Shown piece by piece: positions 1 through 5,573 of a DNA stretch of 8,517 bases (positions are counted from its first letter, which is position 1; each line of letters opens with the position of its first letter). The DNA comes from JAEUMW01 sp039807745 (GTDB taxonomy: Bacteria; Pseudomonadota; Gammaproteobacteria; Burkholderiales; JAEUMW01), in the NCBI GenBank assembly GCA_039807745.1, contig JBDHRV010000149.1, forward strand, positions 1 through 8,517. The letters are read 5' to 3'. The position numbers and the translations under genes were made by a program. Below the pieces are notes generated by a model. That model saw only the letters and a program-made list of their open reading frames with translations, was not told the DNA's origin and searched no databases.

Positions 1-920
1 TCGAGGTGCGGGCTCATAGGCAGATCGAGGCGGACGCCGGAAGGCAGACGCTTCAGAAACCACCTGTTGTAGATGTAGACGATCTCGCGACTTCCGGCGA
101 GCTTACCGAAGGCGCGATCCACGATCTCGGCGAATTCGGGGTCGTCCTTGCGGAAGGCGAGCGCGTACGCAGCATAGGTCAGAAAGTCGCCCACCACCCG
201 GTACTTGGCGCCGGTCCGCGTCTCGGCGAGCATGCCATACAGCAGAATTTCGTCGTTCGCCCAGGCGTCGGCCTTCCCGGATTCCAGAATCTGAAACGAT
301 TCGCGATGGTCGGCGCCGGTCACGAAGTTGAGGTTCAGCTTCTGCCGCTCGTTGAGCGAGCGCATGGCCGTGTCCTGCACCGTACCGAGCGTGACGACGA
401 TGGTCCGGCCCTTGAGGTCGCGCAGGAAGCGCAACCGACTGTCGCGCCGCACCAGCAGCTTGGTGCCGGTCACGAACGTGGTGGGCGAGAAGGCGACGCG
501 CTTGCGCCGCTCGATGGTGTTGGTCGAGGAACCGCATTCGAGGTCGATCTCGCCTGCGATCAAGAGGTCGAAGCGGTTTTCCGGCGTGACCGGCCGGTAA
601 TCGGTCCGCACCTCCTTGCCGAGCTCCGTGCTCACTTCGTCGACGATCGCATCGCAGAGGTCGAGGGCGTAACCGACCGGTTTGCCCTTCGGATCCAGGA
701 ACGCGAACGGAATGGAGTTCTGGCGATAGCCGATGCGGATCGCGCCGGTGTCCTGAATGCGCTTGAGCGTACCCGTGTACTGGAACACGGTGCGCAGGGC
801 GTCACCTTCCTGCGCCAGCGCCGGCAGCGCCACACCCAGGGCGAGCAGACTGGCCGCGCCGGCCCGGTAGAAAGTGTCCAGCAGGGATCTCCATGCGCTC
901 CGGAAGTTTCGCGTTCTCAT
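1..920 (-). CDS. gltI: Glutamate/aspartate ABC transporter periplasmic binding protein, GltI-like (3' end cut by window)
   Basis: Predicted periplasmic solute-binding protein (family 3) that captures glutamate or aspartate and delivers it to an inner-membrane ABC permease. I translated 306 codons from ATG at 920 without a stop; the frame runs off the window edge. E. coli GltI is about 302 residues, so only a few residues should be missing. Residues 1-36 look like a Sec signal peptide with an ALA-Q cleavage site and a long basic N-region. Recognisable GltI-type segments are IGYRQNSIPFAFLD (63-76), GYALDLCDAIV (83-93), DLECGSSTNTIERRK (126-140), the VVTLGT hinge region (175-180), FQILESGKADAW (209-220) and RKDDPEF (257-263). 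ECGSSTN is close to the ECGSTTN of E. coli GltI as I remember it. It lies 21 nt after the gltP stop, so it is probably cotranscribed. The ribosome site is weak (CGAAGG). The family call is firm; the ligand is inferred. Confidence 0.9.
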   Translation of the reverse strand, partial: MRTRNFRSAWRSLLDTFYRAGAASLLALGVALPALAQEGDALRTVFQYTGTLKRIQDTGAIRIGYRQNSIPFAFLDPKGKPVGYALDLCDAIVDEVSTELGKEVRTDYRPVTPENRFDLLIAGEIDLECGSSTNTIERRKRVAFSPTTFVTGTKLLVRRDSRLRFLRDLKGRTIVVTLGTVQDTAMRSLNERQKLNLNFVTGADHRESFQILESGKADAWANDEILLYGMLAETRTGAKYRVVGDFLTYAAYALAFRKDDPEFAEIVDRAFGKLAGSREIVYIYNRWFLKRLPSGVRLDLPMSPHL

Positions 921-941
921 GGGCCTTCGCAGATATTGCTT

Positions 942-2231
942 TCAGGTCGCGGGGTGCACTTCGGGTTCCAGCATGTCCTCCACGTCGGCGCCCGTCTCCT
1001 CGCCGAGCTGGCCTTCCCACTTTGCGACCACCGCCGTGGCGATGCCGTTGCCGATGACGTTGGTCACGGTTCGGCCCATGTCGAGGATCTGGTCGATACC
1101 CATGATGAGGAGCAACCCTGCCTCCGGCAGGTTGAACATCGGAAGCGTGGCCGCTACCACCACCAGGGACGCGCGCGGCACCCCGGCGATGCCCTTGCTC
1201 GTGAGCATCATGACGAGCAGCAGCGTGACCTGCTGGCCGAAGGACATCTCGATGCCATACGCCTGGGCGATGAAAAGCGCGGCAAAGGCCTGGTACATCA
1301 TGGAGCCGTCGAGGTTGAAGGAATAGCCCAGCGGCAGCACGAAGCCGGTGATGCTGTCCTTCACGCCGAACTTCTCGAGCTGCTCCATCGTCTTGGGATA
1401 TGCCGCTTCGCTGCTGGCAGTGGAAAACGCGAGCATCATCGGTTCGCGCAGCAGCTTGAGCAGACTGAAGACCCGGCCGCGGAGAATCAGGAATCCCGCC
1501 GCGATCAACACCGACCAGAGCACCAGCAGTCCGAAATAGAACCCGCCGATGAACTTGCCGTAGGTCACCAGCACGCCGAGCCCCTGCACGGTCACGACGG
1601 CGGCGATCGCGGCGAAGACGGCGAACGGCGCGAACCGCATCACGAAGTCGGTGATCTTCAGGACGACGTGCACGGTTTCCTGGATCACGGTCACCAGAGT
1701 GGCCGTGGATTCCCTTTTCAGCGCGGAGACTGCAAAGCCGAAGAACACCGAGAACACCAGGATCTGCAGGATCTCGTTGTGCGCCATCGCCTCGAAGATG
1801 CTCTTCGGGAAGACGTGCGTGATGAAGTCCCTGAAGTTGAGGGCGGAGGTCTTCAGGTTGGTCGTCGCGTCCGCATCCGGGAGCGGCAGGTGCATCGACT
1901 CGCCCGGACGCAGGATGTTTACGACGATCATGCCCAGGATGAGCGAGACCAGCGACGCCGTGATGAACCAGCCGAGCGCCTTCACGCCGATGCGGCCGAC
2001 CGCCTTCGAGTCGCCGGTCCCCGCGATGCCAGCCACCAGGGTCGAGAAGACGAGGGGCGCGATGATCATCTTGATCATCCGCAAGAAGATCTCGGTGACG
2101 ATCGAGAAGTAGCCGGCGATCTCCTTGGCGGTCTTGGCGTCCGGTGCCAGCTGATGGCAGAAATAGCCGGCGACGATGCCCAGGATCAGGGCGATCATGA
2201 TCCAGCTCGTGAGAGAGATCCTGCGCATCAT
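942..2231 (-). CDS. gltP: Glutamate/aspartate:proton symporter, GltP-like (DAACS family)
   Basis: Inner-membrane secondary transporter of the dicarboxylate/amino acid:cation symporter family, 429 residues, the usual length. It should import L-glutamate and L-aspartate. Family landmarks are present: the HP1 serine-rich tip FSTASSEAAYP (269-279), the TM7 motif GYSFNLDGS (302-310), the HP2 tip TSKGIAGVP (344-352) and the TM8 stretch GIDQILDMGRTVTNVIGN (378-395). Asp384, Arg387, Thr388 and Asn391 align with the aspartate-binding residues D394, R397, T398 and N401 of the archaeal homologue GltPh. DctA-type C4-dicarboxylate carriers have Ser where Asp384 stands, so an amino acid substrate is favoured over succinate or malate. 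Asn395 replaces the GltPh sodium ligand D405, as in E. coli GltP from memory, which suggests proton coupling. The ATG at 2231 is chosen because GGAGG lies 7 nt upstream; a second ATG follows at once. It precedes gltI by 21 nt. Confidence 0.9.
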   Translation of the reverse strand: MMRRISLTSWIMIALILGIVAGYFCHQLAPDAKTAKEIAGYFSIVTEIFLRMIKMIIAPLVFSTLVAGIAGTGDSKAVGRIGVKALGWFITASLVSLILGMIVVNILRPGESMHLPLPDADATTNLKTSALNFRDFITHVFPKSIFEAMAHNEILQILVFSVFFGFAVSALKRESTATLVTVIQETVHVVLKITDFVMRFAPFAVFAAIAAVVTVQGLGVLVTYGKFIGGFYFGLLVLWSVLIAAGFLILRGRVFSLLKLLREPMMLAFSTASSEAAYPKTMEQLEKFGVKDSITGFVLPLGYSFNLDGSMMYQAFAALFIAQAYGIEMSFGQQVTLLLVMMLTSKGIAGVPRASLVVVAATLPMFNLPEAGLLLIMGIDQILDMGRTVTNVIGNGIATAVVAKWEGQLGEETGADVEDMLEPEVHPAT

Positions 2232-2238
2232 GACCCTT

Positions 2239-2243
2239 CCTCC
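2239..2243 (-). promoter_or_regulatory. Strong ribosome binding site of gltP
   Basis: On the minus strand, GGAGG is followed by a further purine-rich AAGGG and lies 7 nt before the ATG at 2231. This spacing decides for the first of two adjacent ATG codons. It is the best Shine-Dalgarno match in the left half of the window, in contrast to the weak sites before gltI, the MFS gene and the cupin gene. Confidence 0.7.
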
Positions 2244-2311
2244 GTCGGTGCGATTGCGTTGGCCGCCAGAGGCTGCTGCCTCATTGTTGGCTTCATTCTT
2301 GTGTTGCAGCG

Positions 2312-2323
2312 CGATTCGAATCG
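2312..2323. promoter_or_regulatory. 12-bp palindrome in the MFS-gltP gap, possible operator
   Basis: CGATTCGAATCG is a perfect 12-bp palindrome in the 120-nt gap between the MFS stop (2352) and the gltP start (2231). A second, weaker dyad (GCTCG/CGAGC, 2328-2339) adjoins it, but its two-base spacer is too short for a good RNA hairpin and there is no T-run, so I do not call a terminator. The gap is long enough for a gltP promoter, but I see no convincing -35/-10 pair. Operator function is only an inference from symmetry and position. Confidence 0.25.
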
Positions 2324-2351
2324 AATTGCTCGCACGAGCCGAGCGCAGAGT

Positions 2352-3515
2352 CTACTCCGGCAGGGGATCGGGACTCCAGAGTCGTCTTGCCACCAGCAGC
2401 AGTGCCAGATGCACGACGACGAGGAGCGCAACGCAACCGCGCCAGCCGAAGCGCTGCCAGACGAGCGCGGGGGCGATGGCGCCCACGCTGCCGCCGAAGT
2501 AGTAGGCGGAAGTATAGAGACCGACCGCGGCAGACTTCGCATGGGTCGCGACGCTGGGAACGAAGCCCGTGGCCAGCGCCTGCAGCATGAAGATGCCGCC
2601 GCAACTCACCGCGAGCCCGGCGATGATCACCAGCGCGCCGCCCGCCAGCGTCAGGACGATGCCGAGTATCGCGAAGGCCATGGCCGCAGTGGCCACCGTG
2701 CTGCGGCCGTGGGCCGAGACCCAGCGACCCGTGAAAGGCGTCAGCACCACCCCGACGAGATAGGCTGCGAACATCGTCCCGATCGCGGCGGGCGAGAGCG
2801 AGTAAGGCGGCGCAGCGAGATGCAGGGCCGCGTAGGTGAACGTCGCGACGAGCGAGAAGAGCAGTCCGAATCCGATGGCGAATGCAGCAAAGAGGCGCGG
2901 GTTGCGCAGGTGCGAAGCGGCAGCGCGCAGCGCTTCGCGCGGCCGGGACGGGGGGTGCGGAAGCCCCGCCAGGCGCATGCCCGGTATCACCAGCGGCAGC
3001 AGGGCCAGCGTAACCCCGCCGATCACGTAGAACGCCGCGCGCCAACCCAGATATTCCGCCACGATCCCCGCGAGGAAGCGCCCGGAGAAACCGCCCAGCA
3101 CAGTGCCGGCGATGTACTGGCCGGCCGCCCGAGCGGCGTGTCGGGGGTCGGGATCATCCCCCAGGGAACCGGCCGCTGCTGCCACGATGCCCGGCACGAA
3201 AAGGCCGCAGACGAGACGCCAGAACAGCATTTCGCCCAGAGAGTGCGCGGTGCCGCTCAGGATGGTGGCGAGGCCGAGCCCCGCCATCGCGATCGCCATC
3301 ACCCGCGCGCGCCCGACCATATCGGTGACGATGCCGGCGAAGGGCGCGAGCAGCGCGACCGACAGCGGCCCTGCCGCGACGGTCACCGTCGCGCCGCCGG
3401 AGGCGACGCCGAACGCCTGTTCGAGCTGCGGCAGCAGTGCTTGCGGCGGGTACAGGTTCAGAAAGGCGGCGAAGCCCGCGGTGACGACCGCCGCGCGGCG
3501 CTGGTCGAAGGGCAT
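2352..3515 (-). CDS. MFS transporter, YnfM-like (drug/metabolite efflux type)
   Basis: Inner-membrane major facilitator superfamily protein of 387 residues, consistent with 12 helices in two halves. Hydrophobic stretches cover nearly the whole length, broken by a more polar central segment at about 188-205 (LPHPPSRPREALRAA region). The first cytoplasmic loop holds the MFS motif A signature, GIVTDMVGRAR (61-71), with Asp65, Gly68 and Arg69. N-terminal NLYPPQALLPQL (20-31) and the later AAYLVGVVLTPFTGRW resemble proteins annotated YnfM or arabinose-efflux-like. Proton-driven export of a small molecule is the family role; the substrate cannot be read from the sequence. The ATG at 3515 is the only good start after an in-frame TAA at 3533-3531, with a weak G-rich site upstream. 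It begins 26 nt after the cupin stop, so the two are probably cotranscribed. Confident about the superfamily, less so about the subfamily. Confidence 0.88.
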   Translation of the reverse strand: MPFDQRRAAVVTAGFAAFLNLYPPQALLPQLEQAFGVASGGATVTVAAGPLSVALLAPFAGIVTDMVGRARVMAIAMAGLGLATILSGTAHSLGEMLFWRLVCGLFVPGIVAAAAGSLGDDPDPRHAARAAGQYIAGTVLGGFSGRFLAGIVAEYLGWRAAFYVIGGVTLALLPLVIPGMRLAGLPHPPSRPREALRAAASHLRNPRLFAAFAIGFGLLFSLVATFTYAALHLAAPPYSLSPAAIGTMFAAYLVGVVLTPFTGRWVSAHGRSTVATAAMAFAILGIVLTLAGGALVIIAGLAVSCGGIFMLQALATGFVPSVATHAKSAAVGLYTSAYYFGGSVGAIAPALVWQRFGWRGCVALLVVVHLALLLVARRLWSPDPLPE

Positions 3516-3541
3516 GGCGGGCGCCCCGTCGCGTTACACGG

Positions 3542-3868
3542 CTAGCCGTAGCGGACCGCGAGCCAGACGGTCGGCCGTGCCGGATCCGTCCACTCCACCC
3601 GATGACGGCAGCGCGGCGGAATGTGTACGTGGTCGCCGGGCGCGAGGGTGCGGGGCGTCGGCTCGTCCTCGAAACGAAGCCGTGCGGCGCCGGCGAGCAC
3701 GACTACCCACTCGCCCTCCGGTTGGTCGTACCAGAATCCCGCGGGGCTCGCTTGGCCGAACGAGACGATGCGCTCGATGCGAAGACCAGGGCGGGCGAGG
3801 ATTTCGCCGAACGCCTCTTGATCCGAGCGCGCCGGGAGCTCGGCGAAGAGATTGGTCGATACGCTCAC
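3542..3868 (-). CDS. Small cupin-domain protein
   Basis: Single-domain cupin (double-stranded beta-helix) protein, 108 residues from GTG at 3868, probably cytoplasmic. Recognisable stretches are NLFAELP near the N-terminus, GLRIERIVSFGQASPAGFWY (the family core), GEWVVVLAGAARLRFED (cupin strand pair 1), LAPGDHVHIPPRCRHRVEWT (cupin motif 2) and a C-terminal PTVWLAVRYG. Motif 1 lacks the usual HxH pair while motif 2 keeps HVH and CRHRVEW, so a classical three-His metal site is not evident. The start is uncertain: the frame stays open back to ATG codons at 3937 and 4021, but the 3869-3937 stretch has AT-richer third positions and a DNA dyad, and remembered relatives begin just before NLFA. The gene sits 26 nt upstream of the MFS gene, suggesting a two-gene unit. 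The function is unknown; cupins of this sort are often called sugar-binding or mannose-6-phosphate isomerase-like without proof. Confidence 0.8.
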   Translation of the reverse strand: MSVSTNLFAELPARSDQEAFGEILARPGLRIERIVSFGQASPAGFWYDQPEGEWVVVLAGAARLRFEDEPTPRTLAPGDHVHIPPRCRHRVEWTDPARPTVWLAVRYG

Positions 3869-3916
3869 GGTGACTCGAGTGCCCGGCGCGCCGGAGGCGT
3901 TCCCGCCACGAAAGTG

Positions 3917-3940
3917 ACCATGACCATAGTCATGCATGGT
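3917..3940. repeat. Nested dyad near the cupin start (ACCATG ... CATGGT)
   Basis: An outer pair ACCATG (3917-3922) and CATGGT (3935-3940) encloses a second pair, CATGAC (3919-3924) and GTCATG (3929-3934), with a CATA spacer. It overlaps an alternative cupin ATG at 3937-3935. It may be an operator or mRNA hairpin in the cupin leader, or chance symmetry in a stretch rich in CATG. Confidence 0.35.
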
Positions 3941-4076
3941 AGCACGTTCACGGGATATTGCCGGCGCTCGCCAGGGCAAGAAGCACCCATGACATACGCA
4001 AACATGAGTTGGCCCAAGCAAGCGGTAAGCACGACACTAGTCCATCAGATCTAGTCGCTACGGAGTATACGAAAGG

Positions 4077-4095
4077 CATATCTGTAAGAGATATG
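4077..4095. promoter_or_regulatory. Perfect 7-5-7 inverted repeat, candidate operator
   Basis: CATATCT (4077-4083) and AGATATG (4089-4095) are exact reverse complements around a 5-nt GTAAG spacer. A direct repeat TGTAAG (4083-4088 and 4094-4099) recurs 11 nt apart, one helical turn. On the minus strand the repeat lies just upstream of a TATACT -10-like element (4069-4064), where the -35 region would fall. The centre-to-centre geometry (about 12 bp) suits a dimeric helix-turn-helix regulator. No regulator gene is in the window, so the partner is unknown. The sequence is AT-rich in a GC-rich genome, which makes chance less likely. Confidence 0.5.
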
Positions 4096-4257
4096 TAAGT
4101 CGCGCCTGCCGAGAATGGGTCGCGAAATCACGACGCCCGGCGCGATGCGCGACGAGTGACGGAGGCAGCCGCGGACCACTGCGGTAGCGTCTGGTTGCGG
4201 GGCAATCCGATCGAGCGCGTGGCTTCGAAACAGATGTCTTCCATTCAAAACGATTGC

Positions 4258-4263
4258 AAGGGG
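4258..4263 (+). promoter_or_regulatory. Ribosome binding site of the serine protease
   Basis: AAGGGG lies 7 nt upstream of the ATG at 4271. It fixes this start, which also begins directly with a Sec signal peptide. Confidence 0.6.
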
Positions 4264-4270
4264 ATCCATC

Positions 4271-5386
4271 ATGAAAGCTTCTCTACTTCGCAGGTCCGTA
4301 ACCGCCGGTGCGCTGGCCTCGCTCTCCGCGATCTTCGCTCAAGGGGCGCTGGCTGGCTCGGGTGTGGTGGTGCTCAAGAATGACAATCCGAAGGCGTCGC
4401 AGGCTGCGTTGACCGCCGCTGATTTTGCCTCGGCGAAGCCGATGCAGATGATTGCGTCGGCTGCGGGGGCACGCGCGCTTGCGGCGGCACCGGTGGCCGG
4501 GGAAAAAGCCTCGAGCGACGGCTCGCCGCCGCTCGTGAAGGTGACCCCCGATGGCGCCGCGCGTCTCTACTCGGAGGCGCTTGCGCTACAAGCTGCGGCC
4601 GGTGATCCCGCGCCGGTCGACAGAGGAACGTCGGGCGCGGACTACACGCTGTCGGCGATGGTGCCGGACACCCAGGCCAATGCGCTCACGTATCCGCACG
4701 TAACGCACGGCAAGCTTTATTTCTCGACTCCCAACGGGACGTCCTATTGCTCGGCAGCGGTGATCCAGTACCGCATCATCGCCACCGCGGGCCATTGCGT
4801 GAGCAATGGGAACGGGCAGTTCTACTCCAATTTCCGGTTCGTTCCGGCGACGTGGAATGGCTCCGCGCCTCTGCAGACCTGGAACTGGCGTTACCTCGCC
4901 ACCACCGCCACGTGGCACTTCGGGGGCGGCGGGGTACCGAACGCCGCGGACTATGCCATGATCGAGCTGGAAGACCGCTTCATTAGCGGCTCGGTCAAGC
5001 GCATCGGGCAGGTGACGGGGTGGCTCGGCTGGCAAACGGGCAGCTGTCGGGATAACCACACGCACAAGAACGGGTATCCCGCAAACGTGTTCGGGGGCCA
5101 GCGTCTTTCACTGGGATCCTCGAATACGCATCGCAACGTCGCACCGTTCAACTGCGAGTACGGAACATCCCAAACCTTCGGCGTGAGCGGTGGACCCTGG
5201 GTGCAGAACTTCGGCTCCGTCGGTGGTATTCCGCCCCAGGGGAATTCCGGCCGTAATCGTGTAGTCGCGGTGTCGTCCTACACCTACCTGCCAACGTCGA
5301 TCGGTTTGCTCGGCGCCTCCGAGCTGGATGGCCGCTGGGTCGCGGTGCGCAACACGGTGTGCGCCCATCGCGCCGGCAACTGCTAG
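4271..5386 (+). CDS. Secreted trypsin-like serine protease (S1/V8-type fold)
   Basis: Predicted exported serine endopeptidase, 371 residues. Residues 1-28 form a Sec signal peptide (basic KASLLRR, hydrophobic core, ALA-G cleavage). Residues 29 to about 125 are an Ala-rich, low-complexity region that may be a propeptide. The catalytic domain follows with all three triad residues: His175 in IIATAGHC (169-176), Asp227 in NAADYAMIELE (224-234) and Ser306 in FGVSGGPW (303-310). Cys160 and Cys176 flank the His loop like the chymotrypsin 42-58 disulfide; Cys259, Cys295, Cys364 and Cys371 could form two more. The residue before Ser is Val305, not the Asp of chymotrypsin, so activation by the classical new N-terminus-Asp194 salt bridge is not expected. 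In this it resembles bacterial V8/glutamyl endopeptidase relatives. Specificity cannot be read. The gene stands alone: divergent from the cupin, with a strong terminator behind it. Confidence 0.88.
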   Translation: MKASLLRRSVTAGALASLSAIFAQGALAGSGVVVLKNDNPKASQAALTAADFASAKPMQMIASAAGARALAAAPVAGEKASSDGSPPLVKVTPDGAARLYSEALALQAAAGDPAPVDRGTSGADYTLSAMVPDTQANALTYPHVTHGKLYFSTPNGTSYCSAAVIQYRIIATAGHCVSNGNGQFYSNFRFVPATWNGSAPLQTWNWRYLATTATWHFGGGGVPNAADYAMIELEDRFISGSVKRIGQVTGWLGWQTGSCRDNHTHKNGYPANVFGGQRLSLGSSNTHRNVAPFNCEYGTSQTFGVSGGPWVQNFGSVGGIPPQGNSGRNRVVAVSSYTYLPTSIGLLGASELDGRWVAVRNTVCAHRAGNC

Positions 5387-5411
5387 CGAGCTCGTAGCGC
5401 GATAGAGCCAC

Positions 5412-5494
5412 CGCGCGCCCTCCGCATCCGCTTCCGATCGTGAGCCGTATCGGGCTTACGGACGGGGTTGATGCCGCAGGGCGCGCGCTTTTTT
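5412..5494 (+). terminator. Intrinsic (rho-independent) terminator after the protease gene
   Basis: CGCGCGCCCT (5412-5421) pairs exactly with AGGGCGCGCG (5478-5487), followed after one base by six T residues (5489-5494). After a small internal mismatch the stem can continue with GCATC (5424-5428) and GATGC (5470-5474). The long intervening stretch holds a smaller hairpin, CCGTA/TACGG, at about 5443-5460. The GC-rich stem and T-run are typical, but the loop is unusually long. It lies 26 nt after the protease stop and insulates the following TPR gene. Confidence 0.75.
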
Positions 5495-5516
5495 GCGCCT
5501 GCATCGCGTTCCGCCC

Positions 5517-5545
5517 TTGTCGATTCGACGATTCTGTTCTATAGG
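5517..5545 (+). promoter_or_regulatory. Candidate sigma70-type promoter of the TPR gene
   Basis: TTGTCG (5517-5522) and TATAGG (5540-5545) are separated by exactly 17 nt and match the -35/-10 consensus at 4 of 6 positions each. Transcription would begin near 5552, giving a leader of about 22 nt before the ATG at 5574. It lies just after the terminator of the preceding gene, where a new promoter is required. Confidence 0.45.
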
Positions 5546-5573
5546 GGAGATGTCGATCTTCGGGGCACCGACC

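Larger units (their letters stand above)
3869..4270. other. Divergent intergenic region between the cupin and protease genes
   Basis: This stretch of about 400 nt separates the minus-strand cupin unit from the plus-strand protease and should hold both promoters. It is AT-richer than its surroundings around 3905-4100. It contains two dyads (3917-3940 and 4077-4095), a minus-strand -10-like TATACT (4069-4064) and a looser repeat ACTAG/CTAGT (4036-4055). Short open frames here, including a 73-codon one on the minus strand at 4272-4051, lack a recognisable motif or good ribosome site and are not called. I found no clear sigma70 promoter for the protease. Confidence 0.6.

Noticed and set aside
103..835. 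Two minus-strand frames (103-537 and 632-835) within the binding-protein gene
   Set aside because: Both are out of frame with the continuous GltI-like translation from 920, which reads through the whole region with family motifs.
2293..3045. 250-codon minus-strand frame overlapping the MFS gene
   Set aside because: It is a +1 shadow of the MFS gene; the product is Arg/Ala/Gly-rich with no membrane segments, whereas the other frame is a clear 12-helix transporter.
6..3545. Very long plus-strand open frame of 1179 codons
   Set aside because: It lies antisense to four well-supported minus-strand genes and runs through their gaps. The product is dominated by His, Arg, Glu, Asp and Gln with no domain, as expected for the reverse frame of GC-rich genes in which TTA, CTA and TCA codons are rare.
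4051..4272. Minus-strand 73-codon frame in the divergent intergenic region
   Set aside because: No recognisable motif, no good ribosome site, and it covers the inverted repeat and the expected promoters and overlaps the protease start.
5493..5573. TTG or ATG (5550) starts extending the TPR protein
   Set aside because: TTG 5493 is inside the terminator T-run. At ATG 5550 the purine-rich GGGGAG touches the start codon with no spacing, and the predicted transcript begins about there.
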